Positions 13,895 through 22,545 of a stretch of 34,769 nt of DNA are shown here, in pieces. Origin of the DNA: CAZQGE01 sp964592815 (GTDB lineage: Bacteria > Bacillota > Clostridia > Christensenellales > CAG-917). Every line of letters begins with the position of its first letter. Position 1 is the stretch's first letter. Under the pieces are notes generated by a model that made no database searches, was not told the origin of the DNA, and saw only the letters and a list, made by a program, of their open reading frames with translations. The position numbers and the translations under genes were made by a program. The stretch spans positions 1 to 34,769 of the forward strand of contig CAZQGE010000012.1 of the NCBI GenBank assembly GCA_964592815.1, in the 5' to 3' direction.

Positions 13895-15304
13895 ATGACA
13901 ACCGACCTTACAGTAGGAAAACCCTCAAAAGTGTTGCTAAAACTTTCTCTGCCGATGTTCGTCAGCGTAATTTTCCAACAACTTTACAACCTTGCCGACA
14001 GCATAATTGCAGGGCAGTTTGCAGGTGAAGATGCTTTGGCGGCTGTTGGGGCAAGTTATCCTATAACAATGATTTTTATGGCGGTTGCATTTGGTTTCAA
14101 CATTGGTTGCTCGGTTATTATTTCGCAACTTTTTGGCGCAAAAAATTACGAAAAAACAAAGACGGCTATTTGGACAAGTTTTATATCTGCAACCATAATC
14201 GCATCAGTATTGACAGTTATTGGCGTCATAATGAGTCCTTTGATGATGACTTGGATAAAAACCCCTTCAAACATTATTTCTGACGGTGTGTTGTATCTTC
14301 AAGTTTATTTAGGCGGTTTGCTTTTCTTGTTTTTGTACAATGCAACAACAGCAGTTTTCACCGCGCTTGGAAACACAAAAAGCCCTTTGTATTTTTTGAT
14401 TGCCTCATCAATATTAAACATTTTTCTTGACTATGTTTTGGTTGTGTATGCAAATATGGGTGTTGCAGGCGTTGCTTGGGCAACATTTATTGCGCAAGGT
14501 TTAGCTTGTGTGGCGTCGTTTATTGCATTGATTTTTTCAGTCAAAAAAATACCTACGCAATCGACGTATAAAAAGTTTTCTTTTAATATGTGCGGAAGTA
14601 TATTCAAAATTGCATTGCCGAGCATTTTGCAACAGAGTTTTATTTCAGTTGGGAACATTATGGTGCAAAGCATAGTGAACAGCTTTGGCGCATCAGTTAT
14701 TGCTGGATTTGCAGCTGCAACAAAATTGAACGCTTTTGCTATGATGTGCCTTTTTAATATGGCAAACGGACTTAGCACGTTTACGGCTCAAAACGTCGGT
14801 GCAAAGCAATATAACCGAGTAAAGAAAGGTTTTAACGTTTCTGTTTTGTACGTTTTAGTTATTGCTGTCCCGATAGTATTGTTGTTTACGCTTGGCGGTG
14901 AATATATGATAAAACTGTTCGTAAGCGATATTTCAGCTGATGCTTTGCAAACGGGTATGATGATGCTCAAAATTGTTTGCCCGTTCTATCTTGTTTGCGT
15001 GTTCAAATTGTTGGGAGACGGAGTTTTGCGTGGAGCAGGCGCAATGATGTTTTTCTTGGTATCGACTTTTTCCGACTTGATATTGCGAGTTGCTCTTTCT
15101 TATGCGTTGTCGCCTTTCATAGGAATGTCAGCTGTATTTTGGGCGTGGCCTATTGGTTGGATTGTCGGTACGGCATTGGCTTTGGTGTTTTATTTTGCAA
15201 AATTATGGTTGCCAAAACAGGATAGAAAAGACTTTAATATGTTAGAAAAGAAATTAAAGCGTGTGGACAAAAGTGTTTACGTCTATAATAATTTAGACAA
15301 ATAA
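13895..15304 (+). CDS. MATE-family multidrug efflux transporter
   Basis: 469 residues, 12 predicted membrane helices, NorM/DinF type cation-coupled antiporter for drugs and toxic organic cations. It opens MTTDLTVGKPSKVLLKLSLPMF, with the family's LADSIIAGQFAGEDALAAVGASYPI and mirrored second-half segment QSIVNSFGASVIAGFAAATKL. ATG 13895 is preferred because AAAGGAG (13885-13890) is just upstream. Longer in-frame starts would add a peptide encoded by the leader and hairpin. Ordinary length. Expression is probably controlled by the leader described separately. Confidence 0.88.
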   Translation: MTTDLTVGKPSKVLLKLSLPMFVSVIFQQLYNLADSIIAGQFAGEDALAAVGASYPITMIFMAVAFGFNIGCSVIISQLFGAKNYEKTKTAIWTSFISATIIASVLTVIGVIMSPLMMTWIKTPSNIISDGVLYLQVYLGGLLFLFLYNATTAVFTALGNTKSPLYFLIASSILNIFLDYVLVVYANMGVAGVAWATFIAQGLACVASFIALIFSVKKIPTQSTYKKFSFNMCGSIFKIALPSILQQSFISVGNIMVQSIVNSFGASVIAGFAAATKLNAFAMMCLFNMANGLSTFTAQNVGAKQYNRVKKGFNVSVLYVLVIAVPIVLLFTLGGEYMIKLFVSDISADALQTGMMMLKIVCPFYLVCVFKLLGDGVLRGAGAMMFFLVSTFSDLILRVALSYALSPFIGMSAVFWAWPIGWIVGTALALVFYFAKLWLPKQDRKDFNMLEKKLKRVDKSVYVYNNLDK

Positions 15305-15462
15305 AGAATAAAACCGTAAAACAGAGATTGCTTCAAAATAGAAAAAATCATTTTGAAAAATTAAAGAAAGAAAAATTCAATAAAATACAAATTAAAAATT
15401 ATACAAACTAATAGAGCCGTATAAGAAGTTTTATATCCATCAAACAAACCTATTATATATAA

Positions 15463-15498
15463 TCACCCAGCCAAAAAAGATTTTGGTGACGTTTTTTT
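15463..15498 (+). terminator. Terminator after MATE gene
   Basis: CCAAAA (15471-15476) with TTTTGG (15481-15486), or alternatively TCACC (15463-15467) with GGTGA (15485-15489), followed by a seven-U run and more U. The remainder of 15305-15569 is AT-rich with no gene seen. Confidence 0.7.
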
Positions 15499-15569
15499 AT
15501 TTTTTTAATATTGTTTCATAATTTATAAATAAGGTGAAACACTATTTTCAATTAGAAATAGGAGTGGTT

Positions 15570-16373
15570 ATGGAAAAAGATATAAAAAGCGACGTTTCTA
15601 TGCAGAGTGACGCAATCAAAACTAAAAGCAATTCACAAAAACAGCCGTTATCCGCAAATGATGAAAAGAAAATAAACGACGTCAAAACGGATAAAAATTT
15701 GAACGTTGAAGTAAACGTTTCAAAGACAGACAGCAAAAGGGAAAGTGGTAGCAAAACAGTAAAACCTGAAAAGTCTGACGCTTCAACAGTAAATGAAAAA
15801 CCAAAACCCCAAATTGCAGAACAAGTGCAGGATGCTTTTCAGCAAATGAAAACTGGCTACGAAAAGATGAGTCAAGGTGTAGAAAAGTTAAAACTTCCTG
15901 ATTATAGATTGATTTATGCCATAGGTTTGGTTGTAATTGGATTGTTATTTTGTATTTTCCGCACAAGTATGATTTCGATTTTGCTTACTGTGGTTGGCAT
16001 TGTGTTGATTGTGGTTGCCTTGTATGCGGCATTAAAACGCAAATACGTTTTGGCAGCGGTTGAAGGAATTATCGGCATTGTCATAATAGCTTGCGGTTGG
16101 ACAGTTCTTGATATATCGCTTTTGATACTGGGATTGATTTTCATTGGTTTCAGCGTTATGGAGCTTATTGAAAACGCGCACGATTTCAAAAGTAAATCTG
16201 GCACAGCCAAAGCTCTTTCAATTATCAATCCTATTTTACTGCTTGTGTTCGGGATTTTGCTTGTTGTATCAAAGTGGGTGCTTACAGATGCAATTTGCAT
16301 TGTTATAGGTGTTATTGCGGCAGTTGACGGTATTCTTATGATTGTAAAAGATGGCGTAAAAAAACGCGGTTGA
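15570..16373 (+). CDS. HdeD/DUF308-like membrane protein with charged N-terminus
   Basis: 267 residues. Residues 1-115 are Lys/Asp/Ser-rich and probably disordered. Residues 118-260 hold about six short hydrophobic helices in pairs with small Gly-rich turns (IGLVVIGLLFCIFR, GIVLIVVALYAAL, IIGIVIIACGWTVL, and so on), the DUF308/HdeD pattern. ATG 15570 follows TAGGAGTGG (15559-15567). HdeD in enterobacteria relates to acid resistance, but the function of Bacillota members is not known. Stands alone between two terminators. Confidence 0.65.
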   Translation: MEKDIKSDVSMQSDAIKTKSNSQKQPLSANDEKKINDVKTDKNLNVEVNVSKTDSKRESGSKTVKPEKSDASTVNEKPKPQIAEQVQDAFQQMKTGYEKMSQGVEKLKLPDYRLIYAIGLVVIGLLFCIFRTSMISILLTVVGIVLIVVALYAALKRKYVLAAVEGIIGIVIIACGWTVLDISLLILGLIFIGFSVMELIENAHDFKSKSGTAKALSIINPILLLVFGILLVVSKWVLTDAICIVIGVIAAVDGILMIVKDGVKKRG

Positions 16374-16392
16374 CCATTTTAGACTATTAAAG

Positions 16393-16414
16393 AAGCGGGC
16401 ATTCGCCCGCTTTT
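16393..16414 (+). terminator. Terminator after DUF308-like gene
   Basis: AAGCGGGC (16393-16400) with GCCCGCTT (16405-16412), four-base loop, then a U-rich tail. Confidence 0.88.
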
Positions 16415-16445
16415 GCTTTTCTTATTTAGTTTTATCCCGTAAGAG

Positions 16446-16474
16446 TTGACTAGGCTTGATTTTTGGAATAAAAT
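16446..16474 (+). promoter_or_regulatory. Promoter of mrp-like gene
   Basis: TTGACT (16446-16451), 17-base spacer, TAAAAT (16469-16474). Start near 16481; ribosome site AAGGAGA lies just before ATG 16525. Confidence 0.6.
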
Positions 16475-16524
16475 CATTAACGGTAAATGTTGTTTTATTT
16501 GATTAAAGTACCAAGGAGATATAT

Positions 16525-17337
16525 ATGAGTGATTGTGACCACAATTGTGGAAGTTGCAGCAGTAAATGTGACCAAGCGCCCAAGTTCGACAAAACGCACG
16601 AACTTTCACGCGTAAAAAAAGTTATCGGTGTAGTTAGTGGAAAAGGTGGCGTTGGCAAATCGCTTGTTACGTCCCTTATGGCTGTTGGAACTGCAAATCT
16701 CGGCAAAAAGGTCGCAATTTTAGACGCTGATATAACAGGCCCGTCAATTCCAAAAGTTTTTGGAATTAAGGGTAGCGCAGATGGAGATGATACGGGTATT
16801 TATCCACGCTCATCAAAAGGTGGAATAAAAATTATATCTTCAAACCTTTTGTTGCCTGAGGAAAACGACCCGGTTCTTTGGAGAGGCCCTCTTATAGCGG
16901 GTATGGTTCGTCAATTCTGGACAGACGTAATTTGGGGTGACGTTGATTATATGTACGTTGATATGCCTCCAGGAACAGGCGACGTTCCACTTACAGTTTT
17001 CCAATCAATCAAACTTGACGGAATTATCATTGTTACGTCTCCGCAAGAGTTGGTGTCTATGATTGTTGAAAAGGCTGTCAAGATGGCAAAAATGATGAAC
17101 GTTCCAATTTTGGGTGTTGTAGAAAATATGAGTTACGTCAAATGCCCAAAGTGCGGAGAAGAAATTGTTATATTTGGAAGCAATAAGGTTGATGAAGTTG
17201 CAACAGATTTTGATTTGAAAGTTCTTGGAAGGCTTCCTATTGACGTTGAAATTGCAAAAGCGTGTGATAAGGGCGAAATTGAAACTTTGAAAGTGAATTA
17301 TCTTGATAATGCGTTGAAAGCGGTGGTTGAAAAATGA
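16525..17337 (+). CDS. Mrp/NBP35-type Fe-S cluster carrier ATPase
   Basis: 270-residue cytoplasmic P-loop ATPase of the Mrp/ApbC/NBP35 group, which binds and transfers 4Fe-4S clusters. Deviant Walker A GKGGVGKS (about 38-45), DADITGPSIPK, Walker B-like MYVDMPPGTGD, and the paired cysteines in KCPKCGEE (near 209-212) that hold the bridging cluster in the dimer. An N-terminal cysteine cluster (CDHNCGSCSSKC) is an additional possible metal site. It overlaps the next gene by four bases (ATGA), suggesting the two products act together. Confidence 0.88.
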   Translation: MSDCDHNCGSCSSKCDQAPKFDKTHELSRVKKVIGVVSGKGGVGKSLVTSLMAVGTANLGKKVAILDADITGPSIPKVFGIKGSADGDDTGIYPRSSKGGIKIISSNLLLPEENDPVLWRGPLIAGMVRQFWTDVIWGDVDYMYVDMPPGTGDVPLTVFQSIKLDGIIIVTSPQELVSMIVEKAVKMAKMMNVPILGVVENMSYVKCPKCGEEIVIFGSNKVDEVATDFDLKVLGRLPIDVEIAKACDKGEIETLKVNYLDNALKAVVEK

Positions 17338-17780
17338 CACGTGGTGAGTTGGCGTCTTCATATTTTAAGGACGGCTACAACTGCGCACAGTCTGTGCTTT
17401 TGGCATTTTTGGACAAAACTGGCTTTGACAAAGAGACTGCGCTAAAAGTGTCATCATCTTTTGGCGGAGGAATGGGCAGACTGAGAGAAGTTTGTGGTGC
17501 AGTAAGCGGAATTTTTATGGTGTTAGGAATTGTTGAAGGCTATTCTTCAAACACAGATAACACCGCAAAAATGGAACATTATGCCAAAGTTCAAAAACTT
17601 GCAAACGAATTCAAGACTGAAAACGGCAGTATTGTATGTCGTGAACTTTTGGGCGTAAAGGGCGCAGAGAAGCCAACGCCTGAACAAAGAACAGATGAAT
17701 ATTATAAAAAACGTCCTTGTGCCGAGCTTGTTAGAATGGCGGCGGATATTTTGGAAAAATATTTTGAAGAAAACAAATAA
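17334..17780 (+). CDS. C_GCAxxG_C_C family redox-type protein
   Basis: 148 residues of the C_GCAxxG_C_C family, small proteins with conserved cysteines, often next to redox or metal genes. The cysteines are in place: GYNCAQSVLL, REVCGAVSGIFMVLG, IVCRELLG and RPCAELV. Translationally coupled to the Mrp-like gene (ATGA overlap). The family's biochemical role is unknown; a metal- or cluster-binding or thiol redox function is plausible here. Confidence 0.82.
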   Translation: MTRGELASSYFKDGYNCAQSVLLAFLDKTGFDKETALKVSSSFGGGMGRLREVCGAVSGIFMVLGIVEGYSSNTDNTAKMEHYAKVQKLANEFKTENGSIVCRELLGVKGAEKPTPEQRTDEYYKKRPCAELVRMAADILEKYFEENK

Positions 17781-17789
17781 CATATTTCG

Positions 17790-17816
17790 CCGTGGAGTTT
17801 CCACGGCTAATTTTTT
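17790..17816 (+). terminator. Terminator abutting the next gene's start
   Basis: CCGTGGA (17790-17796) with TCCACGG (17800-17806), three-base loop, CTAA, then six U directly touching ATG 17817. Strong stem. Confidence 0.8.
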
Positions 17817-18608
17817 ATGAGATTAACTGTACTGTCGGAAGATACAAAATGCGATGACCGTTTAATTTGTGAACACGGTTTGGCATTATATATAGAAATT
17901 GAAAACCGCAAGCTCCTATTTGATACGGGGGCAAGCGCAGCTTTTTATTTCAACGCAAACAAACTTGGCATAAATCTTAAGGCGGTTGACACGGTAATAA
18001 TTTCACACGGACACGATGACCACGGTGGTGGGCTGTCAAAATTTTTAGAAATAAACAGTACCGCAACGGTGTATCTATCAAAGTTGGCATTTGAAAATAA
18101 GCAGGATAGGCAAGGAAACTTTATTGGAATAAATTCTGCAATTTGTTGTAATAAACAAATAAAATTTCTTGACGGCAACGTTGACATAGGTGACGGTTTG
18201 GAAATTTTGAGCATTGCAAATGCAAATTTTCCAATTCCTGTCAACAAATATTTTGTAAAAGAGAACTCTAATGTGATACAGGACGGTTTCAAAGATGAGT
18301 TGTATTTGCTTGTGCCACTAAGACAATCAAAAATTTTGGTTTGCGGTTGCGCTCATCGTGGTATAGATAATATTCTAAATGCGTTTGAAAACAAGCAAAT
18401 TCAGGCTGTAATCGGTGGATTGCATACAAAAGATTTGCTTAAAAACAACAATGATTATTTTAGAAAAATTGAAACTTTAATTTCAAAAAGCAATATAAAA
18501 TTTTATTTGGGACATTGTACAGGAGATGAAGAAATTGCATATTTAGAAACCGTATTCGGGCAAAAAATTGCAAAAATTTCTTGTGGACAAGTTTTGGACA
18601 TGGAATAA
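17817..18608 (+). CDS. Metallo-beta-lactamase-fold hydrolase (dihydropterin synthase-like)
   Basis: 263 residues. Metal-binding SHGHDDHGGG (HxHxDH, near residues 61-71), later Cys/His-rich CGCAHRGIDNIL, IGGLHTKD and the closing FYLGHCTGDEE give the full di-metal set. This is the MBL subgroup resembling 7,8-dihydropterin-6-yl-methyl beta-ribofuranosylaminobenzene phosphate synthase; the reaction in bacteria is not established. The N-terminus MRLTVLSEDTKCDDRL is what the family shows, so ATG 17817 is likely right, yet it has no ribosome site and sits immediately after a terminator U tract. How it is transcribed and translated is unclear. Confidence 0.82.
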   Translation: MRLTVLSEDTKCDDRLICEHGLALYIEIENRKLLFDTGASAAFYFNANKLGINLKAVDTVIISHGHDDHGGGLSKFLEINSTATVYLSKLAFENKQDRQGNFIGINSAICCNKQIKFLDGNVDIGDGLEILSIANANFPIPVNKYFVKENSNVIQDGFKDELYLLVPLRQSKILVCGCAHRGIDNILNAFENKQIQAVIGGLHTKDLLKNNNDYFRKIETLISKSNIKFYLGHCTGDEEIAYLETVFGQKIAKISCGQVLDME

Positions 18609-18631
18609 ATATCTACGTGTTTTTCAATTGG

Positions 18632-18660
18632 TTGACTTAAAAATTTCAAAATGGTATTAT
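18632..18660 (+). promoter_or_regulatory. Promoter giving a leaderless tyrosine-phosphatase mRNA
   Basis: TTGACT (18632-18637), 17-base spacer, TATTAT (18655-18660). Seven bases after the -10 box is the A of ATG 18667, so the mRNA would start at its start codon. There is no ribosome site. Confidence 0.6.
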
Positions 18661-18666
18661 TGCAGT

Positions 18667-19152
18667 ATGAAGATTTTGGTAGTATGTTCAAGTAATATTT
18701 GCCGAAGCCCTTATTGTGAATTCTGGTTGAAAAAGTTGATTTCAGAAAGTGATATACTTAAAAACGCAGGCATTGAAGTCTCGTCTTCTGCTGTGTTCAA
18801 CAAAAGCATTAAAATTCACGACAAAGCACTAAAATGCTTAGTTTCCGAGGGATTTGATGAAAATAATATAAAAGCGCATAAGCCTACTTTTAAGTGGGGC
18901 GCGTGGGAAAGGTTTAAGCAAGCCGATGTCATCATCGGTATGTCAAAGATGCACAAATTTATGACGCCAATTCCTTTTCAAAAAAAATATACCACATTAT
19001 CTGAAATTGCAACGGGGCAATATAAAAATATCCCCGACCCTTTTCTTGCGCCAACGCAAGAAGAATATAACAAAGTAATGGAAGTCATCAAAGGCTATTT
19101 GTTGCTTTATATCAAAAAATTAGAAGAAAACTACACTCAAAAAGCGCAATAG
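18667..19152 (+). CDS. Low-molecular-weight tyrosine phosphatase-like protein
   Basis: 161 residues. P-loop VVCSSNICRSP holds the Cys-x5-Arg-Ser active site of LMW-PTP/arsenate reductase folds, and the DP acid motif is present (IPDPF, near residue 126). The family usually has Gly in the second loop position, CxGNxCRS; here it is Ser-Ser. The ATG at 18667 is set by the N-terminus MKILVVCSSN and by the promoter. Further upstream in-frame starts overlap the MBL gene. Substrate unknown; a second family member lies at 30774. Confidence 0.8.
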   Translation: MKILVVCSSNICRSPYCEFWLKKLISESDILKNAGIEVSSSAVFNKSIKIHDKALKCLVSEGFDENNIKAHKPTFKWGAWERFKQADVIIGMSKMHKFMTPIPFQKKYTTLSEIATGQYKNIPDPFLAPTQEEYNKVMEVIKGYLLLYIKKLEENYTQKAQ

Positions 19153-19159
19153 CGCTTTT
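19140..19159 (+). terminator. Hairpin at the end of the phosphatase-like gene
   Basis: AAAAGCGC (19140-19147) with GCGCTTTT (19152-19159), loop AATA. The stem overlaps the stop codon. U tail is short. Confidence 0.55.
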
Positions 19160-19253
19160 AGCATTTTATAAAAAAGGCTAAATTTTATCATTTTGTTTAT
19201 ACTAATATCAAGTGAACCAATTTAATTCTTACAATAAAACGCAAAAGGAATTT

Positions 19254-21551
19254 ATGAATTTTAACGATTTTGCCGATTTCGGCATCAAACAAACCATCTT
19301 GGACGCCGTCGCAACAATGGGTTTTACAACTCCGACTCCTGTTCAAGAACAGACCGTACCGCTTTTTTTGTCAAAAGCGGACATTTTGGTTCAAGCACCG
19401 ACTGGAACTGGTAAGACTGCTTCATTTGCTATCCCGATTATCAATTCAATAGACGTTGAATCTAAGGATATTCAAGCAGTTATACTTTGCCCAACGCGTG
19501 AATTGACATTGCAAATTTCAGAAGAAATGAAAAAAATTGGCGCAAATTGTAAGGAACTTAGAATTTTGTCTGTTTTCGGTGGACAAAACATTGAAAGACA
19601 GCTTGCAGGCATTCGCAAAAAACCTCAAATTATCGTCGGTACAACAGGTAGAGTTATGGACCACCTGAAAAGAAGAACTTTGAAACTTGAGAACGTCAAA
19701 ACTATTGTGTTGGACGAGGCAGATGAAATGCTAGATATGGGTTTCAGAGAGGATATTGATTTTATCCTCAAAAAAATGAACCGCGACGTTCAAGTTCTTT
19801 TGTTTTCAGCAACAATACCAAAGGAAATTTTGGACATATCAAAGAAATATCAAAACGAACCTTTGACAGTTAAAACAACTTGCGAAGGTAATGACATACC
19901 TCCAATTAAGCAATATTTGCTCAATCTCAACGAAGACAATAAATTTGAGGCGCTTCAAAAAATCATAAACGAAAACGATTACCACAACGTACTCATTTTT
20001 GTAAATACAAAATTGCGCGCAGATGAATTGAACAACAAACTTAACGACAAATTCTATATCAGTATGGCTTTGCATGGCGACTTAAAACAACGTGAACGTG
20101 ACAAAGTTATGAAAAGTTTTAGAGAGCATCAAATAAATATTTTGGTTGCTACCGACGTTGCTGCAAGAGGTATTGACGTAAAGAATATTGAAGCAATTTT
20201 CAACTATGACGTACCGCTTGACGAGGAATTTTATGTTCACCGCATTGGCCGTACGGCAAGAGCTAGTGCAAGTGGTGTAGCATACACATTTGCAACGGGC
20301 AGAGAAAAACAAAAGGTTACTTATTGTGAAAAGGCGGCAGGCGCACGTATGGAACTTCTGGAAATTGAAGGATTGACGCAAAAGGCGTCAGGAAAAGCAA
20401 GAAAAGATTTTGGACTTCCGACAACTCGTTTCTTTGTAAACGTAGGCGAAAAAGATGGAGCTACTCAACAAAAATTGGCATCATTTGTTACGTCAAATAC
20501 TCATATTACCGCAGATGATATTTATGACGTAAAGTTGAAAGATATTTACGGTTTTGTGGAAGTTGACAGCAAGTTCAATGATGAAATGCTGGGGCTTAAT
20601 GGTGCAAAATGTTTCAGAAGAAAACTCGCAGTTGAAATTTCTGAAGATAAAAAACAAACCACAAACGGTCAAAGTCAAGAAAGGCAATCAAGAAAAGAGC
20701 AACCTAGAAAATCAGGTGGCAGCAGAAACTATGGCGGTGGTGAAAGAAAGGAACGTACAGGAGAATATAAACCAAGAACTTCCAATGGTAAAAACTTTGG
20801 GGGGAGAGAAGAAGGTTATTCAGCAAGTAAAGAAGGTGGAAAGAGAACTTATAGCAGTTCAAAATCAGCACCCCGTAATTTTGACAGAAACGCTCAAGAT
20901 AACGAATTTGCAAACAAAAATTTTTCAGACCAAAAGTATTCAACAAAAAAGACCTCCGACAGAAACTATGGCGATAAGAAATATTCAGATAAAAAGTACC
21001 AAGACGGAGATAACAAAGAAAACAGAAGTCAAGAAGGCCGCAATTTGGAATTTAGCAAGTCTGAAAGAAATTATGGCAAGCCAAGATATGATGGAAAGTC
21101 AAATTCTGAAAGCAAAAGAGAGTATAAGCCCAAAAGAGAATATGCCCAAAAACAAGGTGATAATTTTGATGGTGCAAAACCCAAAAGAGAATACAAACCA
21201 AGACAAGGTGAAAATTTTGATGGTTCAAAACCTAAGAGGGAATACAAACCACGACAAAACGATAGCTTTGATGGTGCAAAACCTAAGAGAGAATACAAAC
21301 CACGTCAAGGTGAAGATATTGGAAGCATAAGACCTAAAAGACAAGACAACAAAAAAACATACAACAACAATGGCGACAGCAAGTTTGAAAGGTCAGAAGG
21401 TCGCAAAGAAAGTCCAAAAAACGCCAAATCAGATTATAACCCAAAAAGCGATTATAAAAAAGGCGGGAAAGATGGTGGAAGACCTTCACGTTCAAATAAT
21501 GATGCACCAAAAAATAAGTCTGACAAAAAGAAAAACTTTTATTCTGCCTAA
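19254..21551 (+). CDS. DEAD-box RNA helicase with long repetitive tail
   Basis: 765 residues. Helicase core 1-365 with Q motif region, APTGTGKT, PTREL, GG, TTGR (usually TPGR), DEADEMLD, SAT, HGDLKQRERD, ATDVAARGIDV and HRIGRTAR. Residues about 390-475 resemble the DbpA/CsdA C-terminal RNA-binding domain (FFVNVGEKDG to FRRKLAVEISE). Residues 480-765 are low-complexity, rich in Lys, Arg, Ser, Asn and Tyr, with a 17-residue repeat. DeaD/CshA relatives unwind rRNA and mRNA structure, especially in the cold. ATG 19254 (AAAGGAA upstream) is preferred. A GTG at 19212, close behind a TATACT -10 box (19198-19203), would add 14 residues and cannot be excluded. Confidence 0.9.
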   Translation: MNFNDFADFGIKQTILDAVATMGFTTPTPVQEQTVPLFLSKADILVQAPTGTGKTASFAIPIINSIDVESKDIQAVILCPTRELTLQISEEMKKIGANCKELRILSVFGGQNIERQLAGIRKKPQIIVGTTGRVMDHLKRRTLKLENVKTIVLDEADEMLDMGFREDIDFILKKMNRDVQVLLFSATIPKEILDISKKYQNEPLTVKTTCEGNDIPPIKQYLLNLNEDNKFEALQKIINENDYHNVLIFVNTKLRADELNNKLNDKFYISMALHGDLKQRERDKVMKSFREHQINILVATDVAARGIDVKNIEAIFNYDVPLDEEFYVHRIGRTARASASGVAYTFATGREKQKVTYCEKAAGARMELLEIEGLTQKASGKARKDFGLPTTRFFVNVGEKDGATQQKLASFVTSNTHITADDIYDVKLKDIYGFVEVDSKFNDEMLGLNGAKCFRRKLAVEISEDKKQTTNGQSQERQSRKEQPRKSGGSRNYGGGERKERTGEYKPRTSNGKNFGGREEGYSASKEGGKRTYSSSKSAPRNFDRNAQDNEFANKNFSDQKYSTKKTSDRNYGDKKYSDKKYQDGDNKENRSQEGRNLEFSKSERNYGKPRYDGKSNSESKREYKPKREYAQKQGDNFDGAKPKREYKPRQGENFDGSKPKREYKPRQNDSFDGAKPKREYKPRQGEDIGSIRPKRQDNKKTYNNNGDSKFERSEGRKESPKNAKSDYNPKSDYKKGGKDGGRPSRSNNDAPKNKSDKKKNFYSA
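21126..21329 (+). repeat. Four 51-base in-gene tandem repeats
   Basis: Four successive 51-base units (starting 21126, 21177, 21228, 21279) encode variants of KPKREYKPRQGENFDGS at residues 625-692 of the helicase. The outer units have diverged most. Basic, Tyr- and Arg-bearing repeats suit RNA binding or condensate formation. Confidence 0.9.
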
Positions 21552-21690
21552 CTAAATGCAATGTTCGTTTTCTGTATGCGCTATAAAACAAAATACAAAT
21601 GTAAAACGAAGTCTGTCATAAAAGATAAATAAAATAAATACGTTTCAAACTTAAAATTAGTTGTAACTAAGTCAAAAAAATAAGAATATA

Positions 21691-21719
21691 AAAAAGAACG
21701 GCAATTCCGTTCTTTTTTT
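21691..21719. terminator. Bidirectional terminator between helicase and tetR-type gene
   Basis: AAAAAGAACGG (21691-21701) with CCGTTCTTTTT (21707-21717), five-base loop, flanked by A and U runs, serving two convergent genes. The rest of 21552-21785 shows no gene. Confidence 0.9.
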
Positions 21720-21785
21720 ATATTGTTTCATTGCAATAAATTTTAGAATTAAGCAAAACAAGGTTGAACAGAGTCAATACTTTAG

Positions 21786-22364
21786 TTATTTTTGTTCAAA
21801 ACTAAATTTTTTAACCGTTGACTCTATGTATCCTTTTATGTCTTCTTGCGTAAAGCGAGAAGGATTATCAATGCAGTAAAGGGCAACGTTTACAATTCCG
21901 CCTGCCAAGAAGCAAGAAATTAAGTGAGTTGAAATTTTGATGTCGAAATCATTTTTATACTTTGAAAGTTGATAGCGTATCGACTGAGCAAGACTGTCCA
22001 TTATTGTGCTTAAAACCTTTTCATTTCGGTTGTTTGAAACAACATTTGTAACGTGACTTTGCTTGTCAAAAATGAATTCGGATGCCATTTCCATAACAGC
22101 TTTGAGCATATCTTGTGGCGTTGATGCCTTGAAATCTTTTGTGAACTTTGCATAAACTTCATCTTTTATCTCTTCAAGCGCAAAATTCAAAAGGTGATAT
22201 TTATCTTCAAAGTGGGCATAAAAAGTAGCACGATTGACCATTGCTCTGTTGCATAAATCTATTACGCTGATTTTTTCAATGGATGTTTCCTCCATCATAT
22301 CAAGTAACGTATTGCTAAGCAGCTTTCTTGTGCGTATTATGCGCAAATCCTCTTTGTAATCCAT
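21786..22364 (-). CDS. TetR-family transcriptional regulator
   Basis: 192 residues. N-terminal helix-turn-helix (about 8-55): RTRKLLSNTLLDMMEE, then EKISVIDLCNRAMVNRATFYAHFEDKYHLL, the standard TetR recognition region. The C-terminal half is helical and of the DhaS-like/TetR_C_7 style; the ligand is not predictable. An AGGATAAT ribosome-like sequence precedes its ATG on the minus strand. It is divergent from the M28 peptidase gene. An inverted repeat near 22451-22476 between them could be its operator. Confidence 0.88.
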   Translation of the reverse strand: MDYKEDLRIIRTRKLLSNTLLDMMEETSIEKISVIDLCNRAMVNRATFYAHFEDKYHLLNFALEEIKDEVYAKFTKDFKASTPQDMLKAVMEMASEFIFDKQSHVTNVVSNNRNEKVLSTIMDSLAQSIRYQLSKYKNDFDIKISTHLISCFLAGGIVNVALYCIDNPSRFTQEDIKGYIESTVKKFSFEQK

Positions 22365-22450
22365 AATTATCCTCCGTAATTATTATTACACGCTTTATTT
22401 AAGTTGTCAAATAAAATAACAAATGTATGGTTAGGCGACATAGTGGGCTA

Positions 22451-22476
22451 AATTTGTGTAAAACAATTTACAAATT
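22451..22476. promoter_or_regulatory. Inverted repeat, candidate TetR operator
   Basis: AATTTGTGTAAA and TTTACAAATT form a nearly perfect palindrome (two extra bases in the left arm). It lies 12 bases upstream of the -35 box of the M28 peptidase promoter and between divergent genes, the classic position for a TetR site. AT-richness lowers certainty. Confidence 0.4.
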
Positions 22477-22488
22477 AACAATTTTATA

Positions 22489-22517
22489 TTGAAAAGAATG
22501 CAATTAACGTTTATAAT
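22489..22517 (+). promoter_or_regulatory. Promoter of M28 peptidase gene
   Basis: TTGAAA (22489-22494), 17-base spacer, TATAAT (22512-22517); GAGAGGAGA ribosome site follows before ATG 22546. Confidence 0.7.
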
Positions 22518-22545
22518 TGTCTTACAACTTTGAGAGGAGAATTAT

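Noticed and set aside
18568..18666. Longer N-terminus for the phosphatase-like protein at 18667
   Set aside because: It overlaps the upstream gene and the promoter; the family fold starts at MKILVVCSSN.
21126..21329. CRISPR-like or mobile repeat
   Set aside because: The repeats are contiguous, in frame and code for protein; there are no spacers.
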